Source of the DNA: Ferrimonas balearica DSM 9799
GTDB taxonomy: Bacteria > Pseudomonadota > Gammaproteobacteria > Enterobacterales > Shewanellaceae
NCBI RefSeq assembly: GCF_000148645.1
Contig: NC_014541.1
Location: 3,185,139-3,249,138 of the forward strand
Direction of reading: 5' to 3'
DNA length: 64,000 nt
A program made the translations under genes and the position numbers. This document shows positions 51,480 through 64,000 of this stretch, piece by piece. The notes beneath the pieces were generated by a model that saw only the letters and a program-made list of their open reading frames with translations, was not told the origin of the DNA and did no database searches. Within the stretch, counting starts at the first letter, position 1; each line of letters begins with the position of its first letter.

Positions 51480-51697
51480 CTTTAAGTTGACTGTACCCTG
51501 TTCTGATGTGCAGTGCACATCGGTGGTCGCTAGCGACACACCACCGTCCTCGCCACGGTTTCTTTGTCAAAATGACAAGGCCTGTTGGCCACGAGGCGGT
51601 ATCAGAACCGGGCAGTCAGGTTTCGATACCGGCGAATCCAATTCCGAGTCCCAAATGAGCAGCGTTTGGGGCCGGTGCGCATCGCGCCATTGGAAAG

Positions 51698-51774
<77 letters not shown>

Positions 51775-51788
51775 TCAAAGTCGGCGAC

Positions 51789-51817
51789 AGTATACCCGGG
51801 TGGCTATCCTGACGCAA
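51789..51817 (-). promoter_or_regulatory. Promoter of metY-rimP-nusA-infB
   Basis: TTGCGT (51812-51817), 17 nt, TATACT (51789-51794) on the minus strand, with the start point a few bases before the tRNA. This would be the main promoter of the whole operon. Confidence 0.72.
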
Positions 51818-51827
51818 TATTTTGACT

Positions 51828-51845
51828 GAAAACTGGACTCTCCAG
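51828..51845 (-). terminator. Weak terminator after tRNA-Leu
   Basis: CTGGA (51833-51837) and TCCAG (51841-51845) with loop CTC and then TTTT on the minus strand. A 5-bp stem, so probably weak or a processing hairpin. Confidence 0.45.
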
Positions 51846-51857
51846 CTTTCGAAAAAT

Positions 51858-51943
51858 TGGTGCCGAGAGCGGGACTTGAACCCGCACGAGCAATGCTCAC
51901 CACCCCCTCAAGATGGCGTGTCTACCAATTCCACCACCTCGGC
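51858..51943 (-). tRNA. leuU: tRNA-Leu (GAG)
   Basis: 86 nt with encoded CCA. Begins GCCGAGGTGGTGGAATTGG, long variable arm, anticodon loop CTTGAGG (anticodon GAG), T-arm GGTTCAAGTCC. Lies right after secG on the same strand, the order secG-leuU-metY known from E. coli. Confidence 0.96.
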
Positions 51944-51970
51944 ACAGAGTTTAACTGTTGTTTAGCGTGC

Positions 51971-52291
51971 TCAGTTCGGCACGTCGCCAGACGGTTGAGT
52001 CTCGGCGGGCTGTTCCACAACAGGAACATTGATTTCGTCCCAACCTTCGGTCGGCTTGGCAGAGTGGGCAGACATGCGACCCAGCACCAGGCTCAGAACG
52101 AAGAATGCGGTTGCCAGTAAGGCAGTCGCACGGGTCAGGAAGTTACCTGAACCACTGGAACCAAACAGAGTGGCGGAAGCGCCGGCACCGAAAGAGGCAC
52201 CCATGCTTGCACCCTGGCCCTGCTGAATCAGAACCAGGCCAATAATGCCCAGTGCCACCAGCAGGTAAACAACCATCAGAATCTCGAACAT
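51971..52291 (-). CDS. secG: Protein translocase subunit SecG
   Basis: 106 residues. The start at 52291 (MFEILMVVYLLVALGIIGLVLIQQGQGASMG) is the family N-terminus; the longer frame overlaps tpiA. Two membrane helices (about 3-20 and 52-70), with the conserved GASFGAGASATLFGSSGSGNFL between them. It assists SecYEG export. The gene begins 8 nt after the tpiA stop. Confidence 0.96.
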   Translation of the reverse strand: MFEILMVVYLLVALGIIGLVLIQQGQGASMGASFGAGASATLFGSSGSGNFLTRATALLATAFFVLSLVLGRMSAHSAKPTEGWDEINVPVVEQPAETQPSGDVPN

Positions 52292-52298
52292 TTTTCGC

Positions 52299-53081
52299 TC
52301 ATTCCGCTTCTGAGGCGATGCGACACAGCGTAGTAAACTCGCTGGCATTCAAACTCGCACCGCCGACTAATCCACCGTCGACATCCGGCTGGGCAAACAG
52401 GTCAGCCGCATTGCTGGCTTTCACACTGCCACCGTAGAGAATCCGAATGTTCTCACCGATATAGGGCGACACTTCAGACAAACGCCGACGGATGTAAGCG
52501 TGCACTTCCTGAGCTTGCTCAGGGGTGGCGCTCTTACCGGTACCAATGGCCCAAAGAGGCTCATAGGCAATTACCGCGTTATCGAAGGCCAGGGTACCGT
52601 GTTTCTTAATCACGGCGTCCAACTCTCCGGCGATCACCTCAAAGGTGCGGTTCGCTTCGCGAGCCGGAAGGGACTCCCCCACACAGAGGATCGGAGTCAA
52701 TCCCACCTTCTGTGCCATGGCGAATTTATCCGCCACGATATCGCTGGTCTCTCCGTACATACGACGGCGTTCGGAGTGACCGATGATAACATAGCTGCAG
52801 CCGAATTCTTTAAGCATTTTACCGGAGATTTCACCGGTATAGGCGCCGAATTCGTGGTGGCTCAGATTCTGGCCACCCAGTCGAACCAGGCAATCGGAAA
52901 GCGCTTCGCGATTGGCCTCGTGCAACTTCTGCACGCTATCCAAGTAGATGCTGGGCGGACAAAGGACCACCTCAACGGAATCGTCCTTAAGCTGCTTGAA
53001 CTTGTCGAACAGCTCGTTCGCCAGTTGTTGACTACCATCCATTTTCCAGTTGGCAGCCACCATAGGGCGTCTCAGGGCCAT
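52299..53081 (-). CDS. tpiA: Triosephosphate isomerase
   Basis: 260 residues. AAGGAG directly abuts the ATG at 53087 but is 6 nt from the ATG at 53081, so MALRRPMVAANWKM is the start. Catalytic motifs NWKM (Lys), IIGHSERR (His), AYEPLWAIGTG (Glu) and LYGGSV (loop) are intact. It interconverts DHAP and glyceraldehyde-3-phosphate. It has its own strong promoter and follows folP directly, where glmM would be expected. Confidence 0.98.
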   Translation of the reverse strand: MALRRPMVAANWKMDGSQQLANELFDKFKQLKDDSVEVVLCPPSIYLDSVQKLHEANREALSDCLVRLGGQNLSHHEFGAYTGEISGKMLKEFGCSYVIIGHSERRRMYGETSDIVADKFAMAQKVGLTPILCVGESLPAREANRTFEVIAGELDAVIKKHGTLAFDNAVIAYEPLWAIGTGKSATPEQAQEVHAYIRRRLSEVSPYIGENIRILYGGSVKASNAADLFAQPDVDGGLVGGASLNASEFTTLCRIASEAE

Positions 53082-53107
53082 ATGCATCTCCTTCGAAAGC
53101 GGGCGAG

Positions 53108-53136
53108 ATAATATCGAACTGGCCTATCACTGACAA
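53108..53136 (-). promoter_or_regulatory. Strong sigma70 promoter for tpiA
   Basis: TTGTCA (53131-53136), 17 nt, TATTAT (53108-53113) on the minus strand, each 5/6 to consensus with ideal spacing. The leader to the tpiA start is only about 20 nt. Confidence 0.78.
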
Positions 53137-53224
53137 GGCCCTTCAACGAGTTTTCGTCAGCAACAGGCGCGTTCGCTGAAACATTGCCCAATGCGAGTGA
53201 AAATCCCTCGTTTTTAGCAACAAT

Positions 53225-53255
53225 GGCGGGAGCAGGCTCACTGCCCCTTCCCGCC
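53225..53255 (-). other. Hairpin at the folP 3' end
   Basis: GGCGGGA (53225-53231) and TCCCGCC (53249-53255), extended by GCAG/CTGC inside. On the minus strand it is followed by ATTGTTGC, not a clean T-run, so it is a weak terminator or mRNA 3'-end stabiliser. Confidence 0.5.
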
Positions 53256-53261
53256 ACAGCG

Positions 53262-54098
53262 TCATTGCTGCGCTCGGGTGGCCTGCCACACCATCAGGGC
53301 ATCGCGCATCTCAGCCACATCATGAACCCGCACCAGCTCGGCCCCCTGCTGGACAGCCAGCAGCGAGGCGGTCACGCTGCCCACGGCACGCTGGTCCATG
53401 GGGCGGTTCAGCAGGTCACCAATCATCCGCTTACGGGACAGCCCGATCAACAGTGGCAATCCCAGCGCCTGCAGCGGGGCGAGGTTAGCCAGCAAACGGT
53501 AGTTGTGCTGCTGGGTTTTGCCAAAGCCAAAGCCGGGATCGAGAATAAGGCGCTCCCGTCCGATACCGGCCTGCTCACAGGCCGCCACCCGTTCGGCCAG
53601 GAAGTCGGTGACTTCGCCGAACAGATCCTCGTAGTGAGGCTCCTGCTGCATGGTGCGTGGCTGCCCCTGCATGTGCATCAGGCACACCAGGGCGTCAGTC
53701 TCTGCCGCCGCTTCCAACGCCCCTGGCTCACGCAGGGCACGCACATCATTGATCAAGTCCGCCCCGGCCGCTACCGCCTGGCGCATCACTTCCGCTTTGG
53801 AGGTGTCGATGGAGATGAGCACCTCGTCACCGATCCGGCCGCGCAGGGCTTCGATCACCGGAATGGTGCGGGACAACTCGTCCGCCAGGGCCACATCGGC
53901 CGCACCGGGGCGGGTGGACTCCCCACCGATATCGAGAATGGTGGCGCCTTGCTCTACCAACATCAGGGCGTGAGCCACCGCCGCATCCCGTTGATGATGA
54001 CGACCGCCGTCAGAGAAGGAATCGGGGGTGACGTTGACGATCCCCATGATGCGGGGTTGAGACAGGTCCAGCGAGCGCTGGCCAGTAGATAGCTTCAT
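53262..54098 (-). CDS. folP: Dihydropteroate synthase
   Basis: 278 residues (E. coli 282). IMGIVNVTPDSFSDGG, GATILDIGGESTRPGA, ISIDTSKAEV, LINDVRAL, DPGFGFGKT and LLIGLSRKRMIG cover the pterin and pABA sites. It joins pABA to the pterin diphosphate in folate synthesis. Downstream of ftsH beyond a terminator, as in E. coli, but not followed by glmM. Confidence 0.97.
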   Translation of the reverse strand: MKLSTGQRSLDLSQPRIMGIVNVTPDSFSDGGRHHQRDAAVAHALMLVEQGATILDIGGESTRPGAADVALADELSRTIPVIEALRGRIGDEVLISIDTSKAEVMRQAVAAGADLINDVRALREPGALEAAAETDALVCLMHMQGQPRTMQQEPHYEDLFGEVTDFLAERVAACEQAGIGRERLILDPGFGFGKTQQHNYRLLANLAPLQALGLPLLIGLSRKRMIGDLLNRPMDQRAVGSVTASLLAVQQGAELVRVHDVAEMRDALMVWQATRAQQ

Positions 54099-54114
54099 CG
54101 GTTATGCATCCTCA

Positions 54115-54143
54115 AACAAAAAACCCCGCGATGCGGGGTTTTT
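54115..54143 (-). terminator. Terminator between ftsH and folP
   Basis: AAACCCCGC (54121-54129) and GCGGGGTTT (54133-54141), loop GAT; the minus strand reads into a T-run. The gene folP may therefore rely on readthrough or its own promoter. Confidence 0.85.
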
Positions 54144-54157
54144 AGATAGGGTCGGCC

Positions 54158-56119
54158 TTACTTGGCCGGGGCTTCGTTGCCCTTGTCCGCGCTGGCGTCG
54201 GCTTTTACCGCGACCGGTTCTTCCACCTTGGTCTCGGTGTCATCAGCCGGGGCGCCACCGGTCGGCTTGCCGTTGCCGGCATCGGTGTCGTTCCAATCCG
54301 CAGGGGCGCGAACCGGACGACGCTCCATCAGGTCATCGATCTGTTTGGCGTCGATGGTTTCGTACTTCATCAGCGCATCCGTCATGGAGTGGAGGATATC
54401 CATGTTCTCAATCAGGATGGTGCGCGCCCGCTGGTAGTTGCGGTCGATAAAGTCCTTCACCTCTTCGTCGATCATCTTCGCCGTTTCGTCAGACATGTGG
54501 CTGGCCTTGGCCATGGAGCGACCCAGGAACACCTCACCGTCTTCTTCGGCGTAGTTCATCGGACCCAGCTTCTCGGACAGACCCCACTGAGTCACCATCT
54601 TACGGGCGATCTCGGTGGCGCGTTCGATGTCGTTGGAGGCGCCGGTGGTGACCTTGTCATCACCGTAGATCAGCTGTTCGGCAATCCGGCCACCGTACAG
54701 ACTGGAGATCATCGACTCCAGGTGCTGCTTGGAGTGGCTCCAGCGGTCCTGCTCAGGCAGGTACATGGTGACACCCAGAGCACGACCACGAGGAATGATG
54801 GAGACCTTATAGACCGGGTCATGCTCCGGCACCATACGACCCACGATGGCGTGGCCCGCTTCGTGGTACGCGGTCATCTTCTTCTCGTCCTCAGACATCA
54901 CCATGGAGCGGCGTTCCGCACCCATCATGATCTTGTCCTTGGCCTTCTCGAACTCTTCCATCGCCACCAGGCGCTTGGAGGCACGAGCAGCAAACAGGGC
55001 GGCTTCGTTGACCAGGTTGGCCAGATCCGCACCGGAGAAGCCCGGAGTACCCCGTGCAATCAGGGCGGCATCCACGCCTTCGGCCAGCGGCACTTTGCGC
55101 ATGTGCACTTTCAGGATCTGTTCACGACCGCGAACGTCGGGCAGGCCCACAGTGACCTGGCGGTCAAAACGGCCGGGACGCAGCAGCGCCGGGTCCAGTA
55201 CGTCCGGACGGTTGGTGGCCGCGATGACGATGATGCCTTCGTTGCCTTCAAAGCCGTCCATCTCAACCAGCATCTGGTTCAGGGTCTGCTCACGCTCATC
55301 GTGACCACCGCCAAGACCGGCGCCACGCTGACGACCTACCGCATCGATCTCATCGATAAAGATGATGCAGGGGGCGGATTTTTTGGCCTGGTCGAACATG
55401 TCACGGACACGGGACGCGCCCACACCCACGAACATCTCAACGAAGTCAGAACCAGAAATGGTAAAGAAGGGAACCTTGGCTTCACCCGCAATGGCTTTGG
55501 CCAACAGGGTTTTACCGGTACCCGGCGGACCCACCATCAGAACACCGGTCGGGATCTTACCGCCCAGCTTCTGGAATTTGCTCGGGTCACGCAGGTAATC
55601 CACCAGTTCCGCCACCTCTTCCTTCGCTTCGTCACAACCAGCGACATCTGCGAAGGTGGTTTTGATCTGGTCTTCGCTCATCAGACGGGCCTTGCTCTTG
55701 CCGAAGGACATGGCGCCTTTACCGCCACCGCCCTGCATCTGACGCATAAAGAAGATCCACACCCCGATAAGGAGCAGCATGGGGAACCAGGAGATGAAGA
55801 TTTGGGCCAGCACGCTGGGTTGCTCCGGCGGCAGGCTCTTAATCTGAACGTTCTGCTTGTACAGGTCGTTGATCAGATCTTCGTCGTAAATCGGCATGTA
55901 GGTAACGAACTTCTCACCACCTCGGGTTTGACCCTTGATGGTGGTGCCGTCGGGCTGGAATTCCACCGAGCCGACCTGTCCGTCGTTAATGGCACTAATA
56001 AAGGTGCCGTAATCCATGGCATTGTTGGTACGAGACGATGGGGAATACCCCTGGAAAACCGTCATCAGCACCACGGCAATCACCAGCCACAGGATCAGAT
56101 TCTTTGCCATGTCACTCAA
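54158..56119 (-). CDS. ftsH: ATP-dependent zinc metalloprotease FtsH
   Basis: 653 residues (E. coli 644). Two membrane helices (about 5-24 and 103-120), AAA+ domain with [13 protein letters not shown] and [15 protein letters not shown], and the zinc protease site HEAGH at 419-423. The C-terminal tail is acidic. It degrades membrane and short-lived regulatory proteins. It follows rlmE by 41 nt, the standard rlmE-ftsH pair. Confidence 0.98.
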   Translation of the reverse strand: MSDMAKNLILWLVIAVVLMTVFQGYSPSSRTNNAMDYGTFISAINDGQVGSVEFQPDGTTIKGQTRGGEKFVTYMPIYDEDLINDLYKQNVQIKSLPPEQPSVLAQIFISWFPMLLLIGVWIFFMRQMQGGGGKGAMSFGKSKARLMSEDQIKTTFADVAGCDEAKEEVAELVDYLRDPSKFQKLGGKIPTGVLMVGPPGTGKTLLAKAIAGEAKVPFFTISGSDFVEMFVGVGASRVRDMFDQAKKSAPCIIFIDEIDAVGRQRGAGLGGGHDEREQTLNQMLVEMDGFEGNEGIIVIAATNRPDVLDPALLRPGRFDRQVTVGLPDVRGREQILKVHMRKVPLAEGVDAALIARGTPGFSGADLANLVNEAALFAARASKRLVAMEEFEKAKDKIMMGAERRSMVMSEDEKKMTAYHEAGHAIVGRMVPEHDPVYKVSIIPRGRALGVTMYLPEQDRWSHSKQHLESMISSLYGGRIAEQLIYGDDKVTTGASNDIERATEIARKMVTQWGLSEKLGPMNYAEEDGEVFLGRSMAKASHMSDETAKMIDEEVKDFIDRNYQRARTILIENMDILHSMTDALMKYETIDAKQIDDLMERRPVRAPADWNDTDAGNGKPTGGAPADDTETKVEEPVAVKADASADKGNEAPAK

Positions 56120-56160
56120 GGTATGGGACCTCGCATATTCCTTGGTTTATCAGGGCTAGC

Positions 56161-56790
56161 TTACCCTTTGTAACCGCTTGCCACAATGTAGACCTCACGC
56201 GAACGGGCACGGGAGGAGTCGGGTTTACGGATCTTTACGTTGCCAAACACGGAACGGACTTCTTGCAGGTACTGATCGAAGCCTTCGCCCTGGAACACTT
56301 TGACCACAAAGGCGCCGTTTTTCTTCAACACCTGGTGGCACATGTCAAAGGCCAGCTCCACCAGATACATAGCGCGAGGTTGGTCCACCGCACCGGCTCC
56401 AGAGAAGTTAGGCGCCATGTCAGACATCACCACGTCGACCTTCTCGTCACCGATGTGTGTTAACAATGCATTAAGCACCGCTTCTTCACGGAAGTCACCC
56501 TGCAGAAAGTCGACACCGGCGATTGGGTCCATCGGTAAAATGTCACAAGCGATCACCATGCCGTCCTGACCCACCTGTTCGGTGGCGTACTGCGACCAGC
56601 CTCCCGGTGCGGCACCGAGGTCGACCACTTTCATGCCGGGTTTCAGCAGGCGATCTTTGCCCTGGATCTCTTCCAGTTTAAACACTGCACGGGAACGCAG
56701 GCCCTGCTTCTGGGCTTTTTTTACGTACTGGTCGTCAAAGTGCTCGGTCAACCAGCGTTTGGAACTGGCACTGTGTTTTTTCTTAGTCAT
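56161..56790 (-). CDS. rlmE: 23S rRNA 2'-O-methyltransferase RlmE (FtsJ/RrmJ)
   Basis: 209 residues (E. coli 209). SAM site [15 protein letters not shown], the K-D-K-E catalytic set visible in [28 protein letters not shown] and SREVYIVA. It methylates U2552 of 23S rRNA. Divergent from yhbY. Confidence 0.98.
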   Translation of the reverse strand: MTKKKHSASSKRWLTEHFDDQYVKKAQKQGLRSRAVFKLEEIQGKDRLLKPGMKVVDLGAAPGGWSQYATEQVGQDGMVIACDILPMDPIAGVDFLQGDFREEAVLNALLTHIGDEKVDVVMSDMAPNFSGAGAVDQPRAMYLVELAFDMCHQVLKKNGAFVVKVFQGEGFDQYLQEVRSVFGNVKIRKPDSSRARSREVYIVASGYKG

Positions 56791-56916
56791 GCCGCCGGGA
56801 ATCTCTCCGAGGATTCAGGGTATCTGGCCGATTCACGACCGCTACCATTAGTATTAGGCTATAGATGGCGTTAGAATACGCGCTTTTCAAGTCCACCACG
56901 TCAAAAAGAGTGCCTG

Positions 56917-57219
56917 ATGACGCAACTGACCAATAAGCAAAAGCAGTACCTGAAAGGGCTGGCCCACAGCCTGCGCCCGGTCGTGCTGCTCGGTGCCAAC
57001 GGCCTGACCGAAGGGGTTCTGGCCGAGATCGAACAGGCGCTGGATCACCATGAACTGATCAAGGTGAAAGCCGCCACTGAAGACCGCGAAATGAAGCGCG
57101 CCATTATGGACGCCATCGCTCGCGAAACCGGAGCCACCGAGGTTCAGGTGATTGGCCATATCCAGGTGCTGTACCGGCCTTCCAAACAGCCAAAGATCGA
57201 GCTGCCGAAAGCCAAGTAA
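56917..57219 (+). CDS. yhbY: RNA-binding CRM-domain protein YhbY
   Basis: 100 residues (E. coli 97). CRM domain with KQKQYLKGLAHSLRPVVLLGANGL and the GATEVQVIGHIQVLYR strand. YhbY associates with pre-50S ribosomal particles. It stands opposite rlmE, the usual gammaproteobacterial arrangement, and converges on greA. Confidence 0.96.
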   Translation: MTQLTNKQKQYLKGLAHSLRPVVLLGANGLTEGVLAEIEQALDHHELIKVKAATEDREMKRAIMDAIARETGATEVQVIGHIQVLYRPSKQPKIELPKAK

Positions 57220-57225
57220 GCCATC

Positions 57226-57254
57226 AAAAAAGCCGCCCTCGGGGCGGCTTTTTT
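57226..57254. terminator. Bidirectional terminator between yhbY and greA
   Basis: AGCCGCCC (57231-57238) and GGGCGGCT (57242-57249), loop TCG, with A6 and T6 flanks; serves both converging genes. Confidence 0.92.
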
Positions 57255-57267
57255 GTGGCCTGAGGGA

Positions 57268-57744
57268 TCAGAGGTATTTAACCTCGACCACTTCGTACTC
57301 GATGTCGCCGGATGGGGCTTTCACCACCAGTACATCGTCGAGCTCTTTGCCGATCATGGCGCGCGCAATCGGGGAGTTCACGGAGATCAGACCCGCTTTC
57401 AGGTCCGCTTCGTCATCACCCACGATGCGGTAGGTCACTTCCTGATCACTCTCTACATTGAGCAGAGTCGCGGTCGCACCAAAGATGATGCGGCCGTTGT
57501 TCGGGATCTTGGTGACGTCGATGATCTGCGCCACGGACAGTTTGCTCTCGATGTCGCGGATGCGCGCTTCGGTCAAACCCTGCTCTTCACGGGCAGCGTG
57601 GTACTCGGCGTTCTCTTTCAGGTCACCCAGTTCACGGGCAGCGGCAATCGCTTCGGTGATCTTGGGGCGACGGGTGTGCTTAAGATAATCCAGTTCTTCG
57701 CGCAGCAGTTCTGCGCCACGAACGGTCATGGGTACCTGACTCAT
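57268..57744 (-). CDS. greA: Transcription elongation factor GreA
   Basis: 158 residues, same as E. coli. Start at 57744 ([22 protein letters not shown]); the longer frame covers the leader. Coiled-coil tip acidic residues and the C-terminal FKBP-like core ([28 protein letters not shown]) are intact. GreA reactivates backtracked RNA polymerase. Confidence 0.97.
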   Translation of the reverse strand: MSQVPMTVRGAELLREELDYLKHTRRPKITEAIAAARELGDLKENAEYHAAREEQGLTEARIRDIESKLSVAQIIDVTKIPNNGRIIFGATATLLNVESDQEVTYRIVGDDEADLKAGLISVNSPIARAMIGKELDDVLVVKAPSGDIEYEVVEVKYL

Positions 57745-57851
57745 AGTCTTCTTTTTCTCCAGCAAAAACACGCCCCGTCCAGCCTGGGCTGAACGTGTCG
57801 GGCGCGTTAGGGAAAGTCGGGAATGTCACCTTTGTTCCCGATTGTAATAGC

Positions 57852-57885
57852 AAAACGCCGGCGGGTCATCCCGTCCGGCGTTTTG
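57852..57885. terminator. Terminator between carB and greA
   Basis: AAACGCCGG-C-GGG and CCC-GT-CCGGCGTTT around loop TCAT, with A4 and T4 flanks. On the minus strand it ends carAB. Confidence 0.85.
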
Positions 57886-57938
57886 TTGTGGTGCGGTTCA
57901 GACTCGGCAATCCACCGAGCCTGAGCGCGAGCCCGGGC

Positions 57939-61160
<3,222 letters not shown>

Positions 61161-61178
61161 CGTTATTCTTCTCTGTGC

Positions 61179-62327
61179 TTACTTGGCCTTGAACTCATCC
61201 ATCAGTTCGATGAAGTGATCGAACAGCGGGGCAGCGTCGTGCGGGCCCGGGCTCGCTTCCGGGTGGCCCTGGAAGGAGAACGCCGGCTTATCGGTACGGT
61301 GGATGCCCTGCAGGGAACCATCGAACAGACTCTTGTGGGTGGCGCGCAGGTTGCTCGGCAGAGTCGCTTCCTCCACGGCAAAACCGTGGTTCTGGGCGGT
61401 GATCATCACGGTGTTGCGGTCCAGATCCTGAACCGGGTGGTTACCACCGTGGTGGCCGAACTTCATCTTTTCCGTCTTGGCGCCGGAGGCCAGGGCCAGC
61501 AGCTGGTGGCCAAGACAGATGCCGAATACCGGAATCTCAGTGTTCAGGATCTCGGTGATCGCCGCGATGGCGTAATCACAGGGCTCCGGGTCACCCGGGC
61601 CGTTGGACAGGAACACCCCATCCGGATTCATCGCCAGCACTTCGGAAGCCGGAGTCTGGGCCGGCACTACTGTCACGTCACAACCGCGATCCACCAGCAT
61701 GCGCAGGATGTTCTGCTTCACGCCGTAGTCGTACGCCACCACTTTGTACTTCAGTGCCTCAGACGGGGTATCTGAAGGCAGGCCACCGACCAGCTTCCAG
61801 CTGCCTTGACGCCAGCTGTATGACTCAGACACGGTCACTTCCTTAGCCAGGTCCATCCCTTTCAGACCCGGGAACGCCTGTGCCATACCCAGCGCATCGG
61901 CGATGTTGGCGTCGTTGTCTTCGCCCACCAGAATGCAGCCGGCCTGTGCGCCTTTCTCGCGCAGGATACGGGTCAGCTTACGGGTGTCGATGTCAGCGAT
62001 GCCCACAACGTTGTGGCGCTTGAGGTATTCGGACAGGGTTTCTTCATTACGGAAGTTGGAAGCCAGGGCGGGGAGATCGCGAATCACGAGGCCCATAGCA
62101 TGAATCGCGGAGGATTCAGTGTCTTCGGCGTTGGTGCCGGTATTGCCAATATGAGGATAAGTGAGGGTAACGATTTGTCGGGAATAGGAGGGATCGGTCA
62201 GGATTTCTTGATAGCCGGTCATGGAAGTGTTAAAAACGACTTCTCCGACGGATGAACCGTTCGCTCCTATGGCTTTACCACGGAAAACGGTGCCATCCTG
62301 GAGCACTAACAGGGCAGTTTTATTCAA
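61179..62327 (-). CDS. carA: Carbamoyl-phosphate synthase small subunit
   Basis: 382 residues (E. coli 382). The start codon is TTG (62327) with GGAGG 5 nt upstream, giving [16 protein letters not shown]. coli carA also uses UUG. The glutaminase nucleophile is C271 in [16 protein letters not shown]. First gene of carAB. Confidence 0.98.
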   Translation of the reverse strand: MNKTALLVLQDGTVFRGKAIGANGSSVGEVVFNTSMTGYQEILTDPSYSRQIVTLTYPHIGNTGTNAEDTESSAIHAMGLVIRDLPALASNFRNEETLSEYLKRHNVVGIADIDTRKLTRILREKGAQAGCILVGEDNDANIADALGMAQAFPGLKGMDLAKEVTVSESYSWRQGSWKLVGGLPSDTPSEALKYKVVAYDYGVKQNILRMLVDRGCDVTVVPAQTPASEVLAMNPDGVFLSNGPGDPEPCDYAIAAITEILNTEIPVFGICLGHQLLALASGAKTEKMKFGHHGGNHPVQDLDRNTVMITAQNHGFAVEEATLPSNLRATHKSLFDGSLQGIHRTDKPAFSFQGHPEASPGPHDAAPLFDHFIELMDEFKAK

Positions 62328-62344
62328 CTTGACCTCCCACCAGA

Positions 62345-62376
62345 AATAATTATAAGTTGTTAATTCTTAGCCATTT
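62345..62376 (-). promoter_or_regulatory. carAB promoter with ArgR box-like sequence
   Basis: TATAAT (62349-62354 on the minus strand) is a perfect -10 with no clear -35. It lies inside an AATAATTAT stretch matching 9 of 14 positions of the ARG-box consensus; a weaker second box follows. This resembles E. coli carP2, where ArgR covers the -10. Inference. Confidence 0.45.
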
Positions 62377-62475
62377 AAAGCTGTAGGGTCACTTACCGGA
62401 ATCCCGAAAATAGGAATTTTTGGCAAATTCCGCGCAGTATACCAGTCGGATCCGGTTTTGACTATAGATTTACTC

Positions 62476-62510
62476 AACAAAAAGGCCCGCATTCTGCGGG
62501 CCTTTTTGTT
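62476..62510 (-). terminator. Terminator after dapB
   Basis: A 15-bp stem (AACAAAAAGGCCCGC, 62476-62490, with its complement 62496-62510) around loop ATTCT, with T5 on both strands. It can also block transcription coming the other way. Confidence 0.9.
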
Positions 62511-63338
<828 letters not shown>

Positions 63339-63383
63339 CTAAACAGACTGTGACGTCGGGCACTATATCGGCTTTACCGGCAA

Positions 63384-63410
63384 CAAAAAAGGAAGCCGAA
63401 GCTTCCTTTT
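63384..63410 (-). terminator. Terminator after fklB
   Basis: GGAAGC and GCTTCC (63391-63396, 63101-type pair at 63401-63406) close a TTCG tetraloop on the minus strand, followed by T6. Confidence 0.88.
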
Positions 63411-63429
63411 GTTTATGGGTTGGTTGGCC

Positions 63430-64000
63430 TTAAACGATGGCCAGCAGCTCCACTTCGAATACCAGAGCGGAGAACGGCGGGATGGCGCCGCCAGCACCGC
63501 GCTCGCCGTAGGCCAGCTGGTGCGGGATGTACAGCTTCAGCTTGGTGCCCGGGTTCATCAGTTGCAGAGCTTCGGTCCAGCCTGCGATAACGCCGCTTAC
63601 CGGGAATTCCGCCGGCTCGCCACGCTCTACGGAGCTGTCGAACACGCGACCGTCGGTGAACATACCGTGGTAGTGGCAGCGTACGGTGTCCTGCAGGCCA
63701 GGCTTGTCGCCTTCGCCCTGAGCCAGAACTTCATACTGCAGACCAGAAGCGGTCACCTGCACACCTTCGCGCTGGGCATTTTCAGCCAGGAACGCTTCAC
63801 CTTCGGCAGCCGCGGCCTTGGCCTTGGCTTCCTGGGCTTCAGCCAGGCGCTGGGAGATGATGGCGAAAGCTTCCTGCAGCTCCGCACCCGGTACCGCGCT
63901 CGGCTGGCCGGCAAAGGCGTCAGCCAGGCCAGCTTGTACTGCGGCGATATCCACGCCGTCGAAGCTGTTACCAGCCAGCTGCTCGCCCATCTGACGGCCT
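63430..64000 (-). CDS. fklB: FKBP-type peptidyl-prolyl isomerase FklB (partial, 5' end outside window)
   Basis: At least 190 residues; the frame runs into the window edge without a start (the ATG at 63990 lies inside the conserved GxQMGEQL stretch), so the true N-terminus is missing. An N-terminal helical dimerisation domain is followed by the FKBP domain: VRCHYHGMFTDGRVFDSSVERGEPAEFPVSGVI, AYGERGAGGAIPPFSALVFEVELL. It speeds prolyl isomerisation. The lack of signal peptide cannot be judged here, so FkpA-like periplasmic forms are not fully excluded, but the sequence reads closest to FklB. Confidence 0.88.
   Translation of the reverse strand, partial: GRQMGEQLAGNSFDGVDIAAVQAGLADAFAGQPSAVPGAELQEAFAIISQRLAEAQEAKAKAAAAEGEAFLAENAQREGVQVTASGLQYEVLAQGEGDKPGLQDTVRCHYHGMFTDGRVFDSSVERGEPAEFPVSGVIAGWTEALQLMNPGTKLKLYIPHQLAYGERGAGGAIPPFSALVFEVELLAIV

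Larger units (their letters stand above)
51372..51697 (-). other. Structured 326-nt leader between metY and rimP
   Basis: No gene fits here. Read on the minus strand after metY, it holds several short inverted repeats: CGGT/ACCG (51597-51610), GGCC/GGCC (51579-51590), TTGTCA/TGACAA (51564-51578), CGGTGGT/ACCACCG (about 51521-51546) and GATGTGCA/TGCACATC (51505-51521). They are followed by two intrinsic terminators (51455-51479 and 51390-51411). This suggests a structured RNA leader that controls readthrough into rimP-nusA-infB. Confidence 0.55.

Noticed and set aside
51857-52120. Small plus-strand frame containing VPRAGLEPARAML
   Set aside because: It is the reverse translation of the tRNA-Leu gene, a well-known false protein in databases.
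53072-53257. 61-codon minus-strand frame between folP and tpiA, possible glmM remnant
   Set aside because: No GlmM motif is visible, it contains the tpiA promoter and overlaps the tpiA start.

Overview
The window is 64 kb of GC-rich (about 60% G+C by eye) gammaproteobacterial chromosome. Nearly all of it is compact housekeeping sequence with short spacers and many intrinsic terminators. Gene content and order (miaB-ybeZ-ybeY-ybeX-lnt; deoCABD with tsx and nupC; dapB-carAB-greA; rlmE-ftsH-folP; tpiA-secG-tRNA-Leu-metY-rimP-nusA-infB-rbfA-truB-rpsO-pnp-nlpI) match the Alteromonadales/Shewanella-Ferrimonas side of the class. A Ferrimonas-like marine bacterium is my best guess; this is inference from composition and synteny, not from a database search. 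No phage, insertion sequence, CRISPR array or replication origin was seen.

Layout. 1-5967: a truncated GT2 glycosyltransferase, a divergent OmpR-type two-component system, and a ubiF-yccS pair on the other strand; yccS and the kinase gene overlap tail to tail by 110 nt. 6151-11954: a small secreted protein, then the miaB-ybeZ-ybeY-ybeX-lnt cluster (tRNA modification, ribosome maturation, lipoprotein acylation). 12144-17093: a 1649-residue secreted subtilase with a Glu-Pro spacer and a GlyGly-CTERM-like tail, the most accessory-looking gene. 17162-25130: an Spo0M-like protein, radA, a two-PilZ protein, serB, ytjB and a chemoreceptor.

25187-32079 holds the nucleoside salvage block on the minus strand: nupC (inner membrane uptake), tsx (outer membrane channel) and deoC-deoA-deoB-deoD (deoxyribonucleoside catabolism). 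33085-36484 holds a DUF5363-like small gene overlapping a TatD nuclease, a MarR regulator, and hmgA-fahA (homogentisate to fumarate plus acetoacetate), with a TGAAAC repeat operator candidate in front of hmgA. 36640-41576 holds prfC and a PerM/HlyD/DUF2955 envelope transport operon.

41688-62327 is, read on the minus strand, the translation, transcription and protein quality-control supercluster. Two local features stand out. glmM is missing from between folP and tpiA, where a sigma70-like promoter for tpiA is found instead. The 326-nt spacer between metY and rimP carries two tandem terminators preceded by a run of hairpins. The window closes with dapB and a truncated fklB.

Many start codons were moved inward from the longest open frame because a ribosome-binding site, known family length or family N-terminus decided them; these choices are explained per gene. 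I found no clearly new multi-gene defence or biosynthetic system. The best leads are the subtilase tail, the metY-rimP leader, the lost glmM, the NupC insertion and the overprinted kinase/YccS ends.
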